This document shows, one piece after another, positions 6,646 through 14,163 of a stretch of DNA of 23,092 bases. Where the stretch lies: positions 1-23,092 of the forward strand of contig SKOF01000065.1 in NCBI GenBank assembly GCA_007120155.1, read 5' to 3'. The notes beneath the pieces are model-generated. The model was not told the DNA's origin and did no database searches. It saw only the letters and a list, made by a program, of their open reading frames with translations. The translations under genes were made by a program, and so were the position numbers. Source of the stretch: Thioalkalivibrio sp. (GTDB taxonomy: Bacteria > Pseudomonadota > Gammaproteobacteria > Ectothiorhodospirales > Ectothiorhodospiraceae). Numbering within the stretch: the first letter of the stretch is position 1; each line of letters starts with the position of its first letter.

Positions 6646-8835
6646 ATGAATGCACGCACCATGAGACGTTCCTGCACATGGCTGGTCGCGGTCGCATGTG
6701 TCCTGCCCCTGTCGGTCCTTGCCACACCCACGGATCGCATCATCGTCAGGGTGAGCGAGGCCATGCGCCCGGCGGTGCTTGCCGGTGGCGCCCCCGCGCC
6801 GCGCGCCGACGAGCGGGTGGCGGCGGCATCCGCCGCGACCGGGCGCGAGGTGACCTGGCTGCGGGCCATGTCCGGAGGGGCCGACGTGCTGCGCCTGCCC
6901 GAGGCGCTGCCCGAGGAGGAGGTCATGGCCGCGGCGCAGGCGCTGATGACCCTGCCCGGGGTGGAGTATGCCGTGCCGGACCGGCGGGTGTTTCCCATGC
7001 GCCAGCCCAATGATCCCGGGTTCAGCGACCAGTGGCATCTTCAGCCCCCTCCGCCTGCGGGTGAATACTTCGGTATCAACGCGCCAGCCGCCTGGGACAT
7101 CACCACGGGCGATGCCGTCACCGTGGCCGTGGTGGATACGGGCATCCGCTTCACGCACGAGGACCTGCGCGGCAAGATCCTGCCGGGCCATGACTTCGTC
7201 AGCGAAGACGTCCGGGTGGTGGACGGCCAGGCGCAGCGCTTCTTCTTCACCGCGAACGACGGCGATGCGCGCGATCCCGTGGCCGCCGATCCCGGTGACT
7301 GGGTGACCGGTAGCGAAGGCGTGGCCTGGGGCTGTCCCTCCGGCTCCAGCACCTGGCACGGCACCTACATGGCCGGGATCATTGGTGCCGCGACCGACAA
7401 TGGCGTGGGTCAGGCGGGCGTCAATTGGGGTGCCATGATCCTGCCGGTCCGCGCCTTGGGCAAATGCGGCGGCTACACCTCCGACGTGGTGGACGGTATC
7501 CGCTGGGCGGCGGGCCTGCCGGTGCCGGATGTGCCCGTCAACCCGCATCCCGCGCGCGTCATCAATCTCAGCCTGGGCGGCCGGGGGATCTGCCACAGCT
7601 TCTGGCAGAGCGCGATCAACGACGCCACGAATGCGGGCACACTGGTGGTCACCGCGGCCGGCAATGCATCGCCGCTCGGCGAGTCACTGGACCTCGTGTC
7701 CTGGACGCCCGCCACCTGCGGCAACACCCTGACCGTGGCCGCGACGGACCACAACGGCAATCGCGCCGCCTTCAGCAACTACGGCGCGGCCGTGGACATC
7801 AGCGCGCCCGGTATCGGCATCCGCTCGACCGGTAATGCCGGCACCACCTACCCCCTGGGGGATGTGTATGGAACGGTCACCGGCACCAGCGGCGCCAGCG
7901 CTCAGGTGGCCGGCGCCGCCGCGCTGATCCTCAGCCGCAATCCCGGCCTTTCGCCGGGCCAGGTGGCGGCGATCCTCACGGGGAACGTGACCGGGTTTCC
8001 GGGGGCCGGCTGCGGTTCCCAGGTGGGTTGCGGCAGCGGCATACTCAATGCGGGCCTGGCGGTGGCGGGCACCCCGGACCCGGACGCGGGCGAGCGGCCT
8101 GCGGGTGCGGTGGACTTCGGCGCGGTGTCCGGCGCGGACAAGGGCGCGGTGGTCACGTCCGGCGCCGTGGCGTTGAGCATCCCGGCCGGCGGGCTTCCCG
8201 TCTCCGTGCAGGGCGGCGAGTACAGTATCGGATGCGACGGCGGCTTCACCGCGCAGGCGGGCACGGTCGGTGACGGAGACACGATCTGCGTGCGCCATGT
8301 CGCATCGGCCTACCCGGAACACCCTGCCGCCACCCTGCTCGCCGTGGGCAATTACCGGGCGGCCTTCGTGAGCACGACCGGTCCTGCGGTCACACGGCCC
8401 GATTCCCTGTCCGATTTCAGGCCGCAGACGGGCGTCAACCCGGAAGACATGGTGACCTCGGAGATCATCCGGGTGCAGGGCATCGACGCCCCTGCGCCGG
8501 TGCAGGTGAGCGGTGACGCACCCGGGCGCAACAGCCGCTACAGCCTGAACTGCGACTCGGAGTCGGCCGGATTCATCGCCGAGGCCGGGTACATCGCACC
8601 CGGCGGCAGCATCTGCGTGCGGCACGTGGCCCCGGAGGAGCGGGGTACCGAGGCCACCACGACCCTGACCATCGGCGGCGAGTCCGTCTCGTTCACCACC
8701 ACGACCCGCAGGTCCTCCGGCGGCGGCGGTGCGTTGGCGCCGTGGTTCCTGGCGGTACTGCTGGCCTACGCGGGTCTGCTGCGGTCCAGGAGGATCAGCA
8801 GGCCGCCGCAGGCAAGCCCCGCAAGGGCCCCGTAA
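6646..8835 (+). CDS. S8 (subtilisin-like) serine protease with GlyGly-CTERM sorting signal
   Basis: A 729-residue secreted subtilase. The order seen is signal peptide (to about residue 26, VLA|TP), I9-like propeptide (about 28-116, ending PDRRV), catalytic domain (about 120-475), two copies of a cysteine-containing module (about 488-585 and 600-685), and a C-terminal GlyGly-CTERM signal (SSGGGG at about 690-695, hydrophobic helix to about 712, then RSRR). The catalytic triad is Asp164 (VVDTGI), His238 (TWHGT) and Ser415 (GTSGASAQVAG), with oxyanion Asn340 (AAGN). The usual GTSMA is GTSGA here. GlyGly-CTERM proteins are known T2SS cargo that rhombosortase cleaves at the membrane; both partners are encoded alongside. 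A GGCAGG-type ribosome-binding site precedes the ATG at 6646. The last 70 bp overlap rrtA on the other strand. Confidence 0.93.
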   Translation: MNARTMRRSCTWLVAVACVLPLSVLATPTDRIIVRVSEAMRPAVLAGGAPAPRADERVAAASAATGREVTWLRAMSGGADVLRLPEALPEEEVMAAAQALMTLPGVEYAVPDRRVFPMRQPNDPGFSDQWHLQPPPPAGEYFGINAPAAWDITTGDAVTVAVVDTGIRFTHEDLRGKILPGHDFVSEDVRVVDGQAQRFFFTANDGDARDPVAADPGDWVTGSEGVAWGCPSGSSTWHGTYMAGIIGAATDNGVGQAGVNWGAMILPVRALGKCGGYTSDVVDGIRWAAGLPVPDVPVNPHPARVINLSLGGRGICHSFWQSAINDATNAGTLVVTAAGNASPLGESLDLVSWTPATCGNTLTVAATDHNGNRAAFSNYGAAVDISAPGIGIRSTGNAGTTYPLGDVYGTVTGTSGASAQVAGAAALILSRNPGLSPGQVAAILTGNVTGFPGAGCGSQVGCGSGILNAGLAVAGTPDPDAGERPAGAVDFGAVSGADKGAVVTSGAVALSIPAGGLPVSVQGGEYSIGCDGGFTAQAGTVGDGDTICVRHVASAYPEHPAATLLAVGNYRAAFVSTTGPAVTRPDSLSDFRPQTGVNPEDMVTSEIIRVQGIDAPAPVQVSGDAPGRNSRYSLNCDSESAGFIAEAGYIAPGGSICVRHVAPEERGTEATTTLTIGGESVSFTTTTRRSSGGGGALAPWFLAVLLAYAGLLRSRRISRPPQASPARAP

Positions 8836-9353
8836 AGGTGTGCATCCACGATGACGTTGCCGCCGATCAGCCGGGCCGTACCCTCACCCGGGCCCAGGAA
8901 CTGTTCCACCGTGAGTTTCACCGCAAGCAATCCCAGCAGGACCCCGCAGATACCGGGCAACCGTCGGAATCCGGCCAGGGCACCGGCGGCAATGAGTCCA
9001 TGGAGGATGCCCGAGAAGCCCGCGTACCAGGGCACCTGGGGGGACAGCAGGAGCAGGCCCAGGCTGACGCCGGCCCCGCAGGCCAGCACCGTTGCGGCCC
9101 AGCGCCCGGCTGTCATGGCCGGACCCAGCAGGGCCCAGACGACGGCAAGCCCCGCCAGGTTCATCAGCAGGTGGCTCCAGCCCAGATGCACCAGGTGCCC
9201 GGTCACGAGGCGCCAGGGCTCCGCCAGGACCACCGCGCGTTCGAGGCGCCAGCCTTCGGGCCCGCCGGTGATCTGCAGGGCCACGGCCGCGACAGCCAGG
9301 GCGATCGGCAGCGCCCAGCGGGCAGGTGTGGCGGATTGCCGTGAACCGGTCAT
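8766..9353 (-). CDS. rrtA: Rhombosortase (rhomboid-family sorting protease)
   Basis: A 195-residue polytopic membrane protein of the rhomboid family, compact form. Motifs seen are GHLVHLGWSHLLMNLAGL (residues 52-69, with the conserved histidines and Asn65), GFSGILHG with catalytic Ser114, and DAHLYGALAG with catalytic His172. This Ser-His layout and small size fit rhombosortase rather than housekeeping GlpG, which is longer. Rhombosortases cut GlyGly-CTERM proteins in the inner membrane; in Vibrio cholerae this processes the T2SS protease VesB. The obvious substrate is the convergent S8 protease, whose sorting signal is encoded by the overlapping DNA. It sits in minus orientation inside the gsp cluster, diverging from gspG with 63 bp between starts. 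Confidence 0.92.
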   Translation of the reverse strand: MTGSRQSATPARWALPIALAVAAVALQITGGPEGWRLERAVVLAEPWRLVTGHLVHLGWSHLLMNLAGLAVVWALLGPAMTAGRWAATVLACGAGVSLGLLLLSPQVPWYAGFSGILHGLIAAGALAGFRRLPGICGVLLGLLAVKLTVEQFLGPGEGTARLIGGNVIVDAHLYGALAGLACGGLLILLDRSRPA

Positions 9354-9416
9354 GGGGGCCGTCCGTCAAAAATGGCAGAATAGTCCGTAATGCGAACCAC
9401 AGGAAAACTTCGGGTC

Positions 9417-9866
9417 ATGAAACAGAGTATTTCACGCAATCGACGCGCAACGCGCGGGTTCACCCTGATCGAGGTCATGGTCGTGGTGGTCATCCTCGGC
9501 ATTCTGGCCGCCATCGTGGTGCCGCGCATCATGGACCGCCCGGACGAGGCGCGCGTCACCAAGGCGCGCAATGACATCCGGGCCCTGGAGAGCGCGCTCA
9601 ATCTCTATCGCCTGGACAACTTCCGCTATCCCACCACGGATCAGGGTCTGCGCGCCCTGGTGGAGCGCCCGGGGGGACAACCCGAGGCCCGCAACTGGCG
9701 CAGCGGCGGATACATGGACCGACTGCCCACCGACCCCTGGGGCAATCCCTACCAGTACGTGCACCCGGGCCGCCACGGGGACATCGATATCTACAGCTTC
9801 GGCGCCGACGGCCGGCCGGGCGGCGAAGGCATCAACGCCGAGATCGGCAACTGGAACATCGATTGA
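9417..9866 (+). CDS. gspG: Type II secretion major pseudopilin GspG
   Basis: This is the major subunit of the pseudopilus that pushes cargo through the secretin. The 149-residue preprotein has a basic leader MKQSISRNRRATRG, then the prepilin peptidase site G|FTLIEV with Glu5 of the mature protein, a hydrophobic helix (VMVVVVILGILAAIVVPRIM), the conserved NLYRLDNFRYPTTDQGL and the C-terminal calcium-loop region FGADGRPGGEG. The ATG at 9417 is chosen over an upstream ATG at 9390 because AGGAAAA at 9401-9407 can serve as a ribosome-binding site and the leader then has normal length. It starts the second half of the gsp cluster, after the minus-strand rrtA, so it probably needs its own promoter or read-through across rrtA. 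Confidence 0.96.
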   Translation: MKQSISRNRRATRGFTLIEVMVVVVILGILAAIVVPRIMDRPDEARVTKARNDIRALESALNLYRLDNFRYPTTDQGLRALVERPGGQPEARNWRSGGYMDRLPTDPWGNPYQYVHPGRHGDIDIYSFGADGRPGGEGINAEIGNWNID

Positions 9867-10411
9867 GCAGCACGCCGCCGGACAATCGGGCGCGCCCGGC
9901 GCGGGTCCGGGGTTTCACCCTCATCGAACTGGTGGCGGTCCTGTTCATCATCGGCGTGATGGCCGCCTTCGCCGTGATCGCCATGGGCGACGGCGGACAT
10001 GACCGGATCATGGAGCAGGAGGCCCGGCGCCTGGCGAGTCTGCTGGAACTGGTCCGGGACGAGGGCATCCTCAGCGGCGAGACCCAGGCGGTCGGGTTCA
10101 CCCGCCAGGGTTACGTCTTTCTTCGCCAGTACCGGGTCGATGAGCGCAGTTACGAGTGGCTGCCGGTGGAGGATGACCGGGTGCTGCGCCCCCGGGATGT
10201 GGCGGACCGCAACCTGGAGTTCACCCTGTACGTGGAGGGGGTCGCGGTGACGCTGCCCCGTGCCACCGACCGCCCGCCGCCCCATGTCTATCTCGGTCTG
10301 GCGGGCGAGATGACCCCCTTTCAACTGGACATCGCCCCCGAGGGCGCACGCACGGCCGCCTGGCAGGTGCGCAGCCTGCCCGGCGGGCGTGTCGAGATGC
10401 GAAGGCCTTGA
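9863..10411 (+). CDS. gspH: Type II secretion minor pseudopilin GspH
   Basis: A minor pseudopilin. The 182-residue preprotein has a leader ending ARPARVRG, then G|FTLIELVAVLFIIGVMAAFA, with Glu5 conserved. It continues with MEQEARRLASLLELVRDEG and SGETQAVGFTRQGYVFL, typical of GspH/FimT-type proteins. The start is a TTG whose last two bases belong to the TGA stop of gspG (TTGA), so translation is probably coupled; no independent ribosome-binding site is evident. Family assignment is firm from the prepilin motif and from its place between gspG and gspI. Confidence 0.92.
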   Translation: MSSTPPDNRARPARVRGFTLIELVAVLFIIGVMAAFAVIAMGDGGHDRIMEQEARRLASLLELVRDEGILSGETQAVGFTRQGYVFLRQYRVDERSYEWLPVEDDRVLRPRDVADRNLEFTLYVEGVAVTLPRATDRPPPHVYLGLAGEMTPFQLDIAPEGARTAAWQVRSLPGGRVEMRRP

Positions 10412-10830
10412 GAACAGTGGCAAGTGGCAAGTGGCAAGTGGCAAGGACGGCACAGCAGGGTGGGTTCACGCTGCTGGAGGTGCTGGTGGCCGTGGCCATT
10501 CTCGGGGTGGCGCTGGGGGCGCTCATCAAGGTGGGCAGCGACAACGCCGCCAATACCGCCTACCTGCGTGACCGGACCTATGCCCACTGGGTGGCGCTCA
10601 ACCAGGTGACCCGCTACCAGGTGGGGCTCGAGGCGGTGCACGGTGGCACCCGGCGCGGCGTCAGCGAGATGGCAGATCGCCGGTGGTACTGGCAGGCCAC
10701 GCTGAGCGACGAGGACGTCAGGGTGGAGGGCATCGCGCTGGAAGGCCTGACCCGCCTGGAGGTGGAGGTCCGCGACCGGGATGACGCGGACGCGACGCCA
10801 CTGGCCCGGGTGGTGGGGTTTCTGCAATGA
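10408..10830 (+). CDS. gspI: Type II secretion minor pseudopilin GspI
   Basis: A minor pseudopilin that with GspJ and GspK forms the pseudopilus tip. The preprotein is about 140 residues, with the cleavage site QQGG|FTLLEVLVAVAI and a T2SSI body (AYLRDRTYAHWVALNQV, DRRWYWQATL). The start is a TTG overlapping the gspH stop (TTGA). In-frame GTG codons at 10417 and 10438 are alternatives. The leader is partly encoded by four GTGGCAA heptamers and reads VASGKWQVA. Gain or loss of one heptamer would shift the frame relative to the TTG start, although GTG codons occur in each frame of the repeat. Confidence 0.92.
   Translation: MRTVASGKWQVARTAQQGGFTLLEVLVAVAILGVALGALIKVGSDNAANTAYLRDRTYAHWVALNQVTRYQVGLEAVHGGTRRGVSEMADRRWYWQATLSDEDVRVEGIALEGLTRLEVEVRDRDDADATPLARVVGFLQ
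10417..10444 (+). repeat. (GTGGCAA)4 tandem repeat in the gspI leader
   Basis: Four perfect copies of GTGGCAA lie inside the codons for the GspI leader peptide, before the prepilin cleavage site. The same 28-bp array, in the same orientation and with CA before and GG after it, recurs 418 bp downstream in gspJ. The peptide it encodes is removed on processing, which explains why such a repeat is tolerated in a coding sequence. Confidence 0.97.
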
Positions 10831-11498
10831 GACAGTGGCAAGTGGCAAGTGGCAAGTGGCAAGGGAAGGCCGGAAGTCCAACCCAGGGCGGGTTTACGCT
10901 GCTTGAGCTGCTGGTGGCGCTTTCGGTGTTCGCGTTCGTGTCCGTGATGGCCTACGGGGGATTGCGGGTGGTGCTCGATACCCGGGGACACACGGATCAG
11001 GCGTCCCGGGACCTGGGCGAACTGCAGGTGGCCCTCACGCTGCTGAGCCGGGATCTGGCCCACGTGGTGGCGCGTCCGGTGCGGGATGTCCATGGCGATC
11101 CCCAGGCGCCTCTGCGCTTCAACGCCTACAGCGACCGGCCCCGTCTGGAAGTGGTGCGCACCTCGTCCCGCTCGGGCCTGCAGCGCGTGGCGTGGGAGAT
11201 CGACGAGATGCGGCTGTACCGGATGTACTGGACCGCGCTGGATGGCGCCGATCCCGCCGAGCCTCAAGGGCGCCTGCCTGTCATGGGTCCGGTGGAGGAT
11301 GCGCAGCGCACGGCACGCGGCGTGACCGACTGGAGCCTGCGGTTCCATTATCACCTGCCCGACGGCACCTTCGGCACCTCCGAAAACTGGCCGCTGGAAA
11401 TCAACCCGGGTGCCCTGGATGAGCTGCCCGTCGCGCTGGAACTCACCCTGGCGCTGGACGGCGGCGGGACGGTCACCCGCTGGCTGGCGGTGCAATGA
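10827..11498 (+). CDS. gspJ: Type II secretion minor pseudopilin GspJ
   Basis: A minor pseudopilin of the tip complex. The 223-residue preprotein has the cleavage site TQGG|FTLLELLVALSVFAF and the GspJ body, with DLGELQVALTLLSRDLAHVV and RSGLQRVAWEID. The ATG overlaps the gspI stop as ATGA, so the start is well fixed. As in gspI, the leader is encoded by a GTGGCAA array, here read in another frame to give QWQVASGKWQ. The C terminus (LALDGGGTVTRWLAV) overlaps the gspK start. Confidence 0.93.
   Translation: MRQWQVASGKWQGKAGSPTQGGFTLLELLVALSVFAFVSVMAYGGLRVVLDTRGHTDQASRDLGELQVALTLLSRDLAHVVARPVRDVHGDPQAPLRFNAYSDRPRLEVVRTSSRSGLQRVAWEIDEMRLYRMYWTALDGADPAEPQGRLPVMGPVEDAQRTARGVTDWSLRFHYHLPDGTFGTSENWPLEINPGALDELPVALELTLALDGGGTVTRWLAVQ
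10835..10862 (+). repeat. (GTGGCAA)4 tandem repeat in the gspJ leader
   Basis: Four perfect GTGGCAA copies start 8 bp after the first base of the gspJ ATG. The array is identical to the one in gspI and related to those flanking the gspE-gspF gap. Since the ATG lies outside the array, a change of one unit would put the GspJ body out of frame, while a change of three units (21 bp) would only lengthen or shorten the leader. Confidence 0.97.
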
Positions 11499-12334
11499 TG
11501 CCTCGGGCCTCGAGACCACCGGGACCCGCGTCCTCGCGTGGCCAGCGGGGCGTGGCGCTGATCACCGCCCTGCTGGTGGTGGTGCTGGCCACGGTGGCCG
11601 CCGTTTCCATGACCTCGCGGCAGCATCTGGACATCCGCCGGGCAGGCAACGTGCTCAACCAGGACCAGGCCTGGCTCACGGTGCAGGCCGCCGAGCGCTA
11701 TGCCCTCAAGCTGCTTACCGGACCCGAAGCGGAAGGCGATCGGGATCTGCCCTGGGAAGGCTGCCTGTCGCCCGTGCTGCGGGTCAACCTGGCCGATACC
11801 GAGATGGACATCTGGGTCGAGGACATGCATTGTCGTTTCAATCTCAACAATCTCTCCAGCGGCAACGAGCTGGCCGTGAACGGGTTCATCCGCCTGCTGG
11901 AGAACTTGCGCACCGAGTACCCGGAACTGGCGTTCGATCCTGAGCAGGTGGTGGCCGCGGCCCGGGACTGGATGAACCCCGAGACCGACGACCCGGTCTA
12001 CCGGCTTGCCGATCCGCCCTACCTGAGCGCCAACCGCATGATGATGGTGGCCGGCGAGATGCGGCTCGTGCACGGCGTATCCGCCGAGTTGTGGGAGGCG
12101 CTCGCACCGCTCGTCACGGCCCTTCCCGCGGCAGGCACCCAGCTGGACACCGAGAACGCCGCCGACATGCTGCGCGAGGCCTTTCCGGCCACCGGGGCCG
12201 CCCAGACGCGCGCCACCTACTACCGCCTGGGCGTCCATGCGCAACTGGCCGGACGCCGCCTGCTCATGTGCAGCCTGCTGGACACCGCTTCGGGGCGGGT
12301 TGTCTGGCGTCTGCAGGGGGCGTGCGATGCCTGA
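11495..12334 (+). CDS. gspK: Type II secretion minor pseudopilin GspK
   Basis: This is the large minor pseudopilin that caps the pseudopilus. The 279-residue preprotein has leader and cleavage site SRGQRG|VALITALLVVVLA. It lacks Glu at mature position 5, which is the normal hallmark of GspK. The body contains NQDQAWLTVQAAERYAL, DMHCRFNLNNL and AARDWMNPETDDPVYRLAD, matching the GspK alpha-domain and the metal-binding segment. The ATG overlaps the gspJ stop (ATGA); a second ATG follows at once. Length is slightly below that of enterobacterial GspK. A 56-bp gap separates it from gspL. Confidence 0.94.
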   Translation: MMPRASRPPGPASSRGQRGVALITALLVVVLATVAAVSMTSRQHLDIRRAGNVLNQDQAWLTVQAAERYALKLLTGPEAEGDRDLPWEGCLSPVLRVNLADTEMDIWVEDMHCRFNLNNLSSGNELAVNGFIRLLENLRTEYPELAFDPEQVVAAARDWMNPETDDPVYRLADPPYLSANRMMMVAGEMRLVHGVSAELWEALAPLVTALPAAGTQLDTENAADMLREAFPATGAAQTRATYYRLGVHAQLAGRRLLMCSLLDTASGRVVWRLQGACDA

Positions 12335-12390
12335 TACGATATGTCGCCGGGCGCCGACGCCCAACCGCCACTGATGGGAGCACCGTCAAG

Positions 12391-13650
12391 ATGATCCAGC
12401 GAAACCTGCTGCTGCGATTGCCGGAACACGATGGCCCGGCGGCCTTCGTGCTGCGTGACAGCGCCGGCAACCTCCTGATGGGCGGCGCGGATGAGCTTTC
12501 CCGGCTGGCGGAGCTTGCCCGCAGCGTGCCCGTGCCCACGGTGCGCGTGCTGGTGCCCGGCACGCGGGTGCTGCTGACCCGGACCACGGTGCCCACCCGA
12601 AACCCCCGGGCCCTGCAGCGGGCCCTGCCCTACGCCCTGGAGGACCAGCTGGCCGGGGACGTGGAAGCCCTGCATTGCGTGCCCGGCCCGGTGGAGGAAG
12701 ACAACACCGTGCCGGTGGCGGTGGTGGAACGCGCTCTGATGGATGACTGGCGTGAACGCCTCGCTGCCGCCGGACTCGATGCCCGCGCCCTGGTGCCGGA
12801 GACGGCCGTCCTGCCCCGGGACGAGGAGGGCGGCTGGCTGCTCTGGCTCGAGGGTGACGAGGCGTGGCTGGCCCTCGGAGCGGGGGACGGCCTGGCCCTG
12901 GACCGGGACAATGCCGCCATGCTCGTGCGGATGCGTCTGGACGAGACGCCCGACGGTCAGCACCCGGCCCGCATCGTGATCGTGTGTCACGGACCCGCGC
13001 GGGAGTCGGACAGTGCCCTGGACGAGCCGGGGGTCTTCGGAGACGTGCCGGTGGTGCGCCGAGAGAGCGAGGAACCGCTGTTGGAGGAGATCTCCCGGCA
13101 CCTGCCCCCGCGTCCGCCGTTCAATCTGCTCGCGGGGCCCTATGGCCGTCGCGAGCAGTGGAGCCACCTGTGGCGTCCCTGGCGGGTCGCCGTGATCATT
13201 GCGGTGCTCTGGGGGGCGGTCCACCTGATCCAGTTGCACACCGAGATCCGTTACATGGGCCAGCAGCAGGCCATTCTGGACGATCGCATGCGCGATATCT
13301 ATCAGGCCGCGTTCCCCGGAAGCCGGGCCGGCGGTGATCCGAGACGTCAGATGGAGAGCGCGCTGGTGAGCCTGACCCGGGGCGGGTCCGATGAGGCCGG
13401 CCACGATTTCCAGGCGGCGCTGGCGCATGTGGCCCCCGTCCTGGTGGAGGTGCCGGGCTTCCGGATCGAGGGCCTGCGCTACCGGCCGGGCCAGATGGAT
13501 CTGGACCTGCGGCTCGACAGTCTCCAGGCCCTCGACGGACTGAAGCAGCGCCTGGAGCGGGGGGACCAGTGGTCCGTGGAGATCCTCTCGGCCAGTGCGC
13601 AGGACGACTTCGTGGAAAGCCGTATTCAGGTGAGGAGGGCGGGCACATGA
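12391..13650 (+). CDS. gspL: Type II secretion protein GspL
   Basis: This is the inner-membrane protein that recruits GspE and pairs with GspM. The protein of about 419 residues has an actin-like cytoplasmic domain (starting MIQRNLLLRLPEHDGPAAF, with RALPYALEDQLAGDVEALH), one membrane helix at about residues 265-283 (VAVIIAVLWGAVHLIQL), and a C-terminal ferredoxin-like periplasmic domain with GFRIEGLRYRPGQMDLDLR. The ATG at 12391 is chosen because the GspL N terminus begins there and GGGAG lies 10 bp upstream. The open frame extends further upstream but overlaps gspK with unrelated residues. Confidence 0.94.
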   Translation: MIQRNLLLRLPEHDGPAAFVLRDSAGNLLMGGADELSRLAELARSVPVPTVRVLVPGTRVLLTRTTVPTRNPRALQRALPYALEDQLAGDVEALHCVPGPVEEDNTVPVAVVERALMDDWRERLAAAGLDARALVPETAVLPRDEEGGWLLWLEGDEAWLALGAGDGLALDRDNAAMLVRMRLDETPDGQHPARIVIVCHGPARESDSALDEPGVFGDVPVVRRESEEPLLEEISRHLPPRPPFNLLAGPYGRREQWSHLWRPWRVAVIIAVLWGAVHLIQLHTEIRYMGQQQAILDDRMRDIYQAAFPGSRAGGDPRRQMESALVSLTRGGSDEAGHDFQAALAHVAPVLVEVPGFRIEGLRYRPGQMDLDLRLDSLQALDGLKQRLERGDQWSVEILSASAQDDFVESRIQVRRAGT

Positions 13651-14144
13651 ATGCCTTCTGGGCAAGGCTCGGTTCCCGTGACCGGCGCATCCTGATCATC
13701 GGCGCCGTGTGCCTGGGCGTCATTCTGCCTTACTGGCTGGTCCTGCAATCGCTCACCGAGCAGGCCGAACGCATGGAGCGGTCCGTGAGCGCACTGTATG
13801 AAGACGTGGCCTGGATGCAGGCGGCCGCCGAGCGGGTGCGCGGTGTCGAGGGCGGCGCCACAGGGGCGCCCGCTGCCGCGGGAGACGGGTCCCCCCTGAG
13901 TGTCATCGACCGTACGGCGCGGGAAGGGCCCCTGACCGGGACCGTGCGCCGCGTGCAGCCGGAGGGTGCCGATGCCGTGCGCGTGTGGCTGGAGGACGCG
14001 CCGTTCGACGATCTGATCCTCTGGCTTGGTACCCTGGAGACCCGCTACGGGCTTCGCGTCACGAGCCTGGTGGTGGACCGTCAGCCGGTGGAGGGGCGCG
14101 TGAATGCGCGCTTGAGCCTGGAACGGGCGGGAGGCGGACAATGA
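13647..14144 (+). CDS. gspM: Type II secretion protein GspM
   Basis: A small bitopic inner-membrane partner of GspL. The protein of about 165 residues has a short basic N terminus (MNAFWARLGSRDRR), one membrane helix (ILIIGAVCLGVILPYWLVL), a helical stretch, then a ferredoxin-like domain with AVRVWLEDAPFDDLILWLGTL and YGLRVTSLVVDRQP. Size and layout are typical of GspM. The ATG overlaps the gspL stop by 4 bp (ATGA), with GAGGAGGG upstream as a strong ribosome-binding site. The stop codon runs into a GATGAAG repeat. Confidence 0.92.
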   Translation: MNAFWARLGSRDRRILIIGAVCLGVILPYWLVLQSLTEQAERMERSVSALYEDVAWMQAAAERVRGVEGGATGAPAAAGDGSPLSVIDRTAREGPLTGTVRRVQPEGADAVRVWLEDAPFDDLILWLGTLETRYGLRVTSLVVDRQPVEGRVNARLSLERAGGGQ

Positions 14145-14163
14145 TGAAGGATGAAGGATGAAG
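14143..14163 (+). repeat. (GATGAAG)3 tandem repeat between gspM and gspN
   Basis: Three perfect GATGAAG heptamers begin inside the gspM stop codon. The last copy and the following bases supply AAGGA at 14161-14165, a good ribosome-binding site 8 bp before the gspN TTG start. This is a second heptamer family in the same operon, different from GTGGCAA. Confidence 0.95.

Noticed and set aside
8700..8835. Protease tail as a PEP-CTERM or LPXTG sorting signal
   Set aside because: There is no PEP or LPXTG motif before the helix. The glycine run, helix and arginine cluster, with a rhombosortase alongside, fit GlyGly-CTERM.
4925..10862. GTGGCAA arrays as a possible CRISPR
   Set aside because: The units are 7 bp with no spacers between copies, and there are no cas genes.
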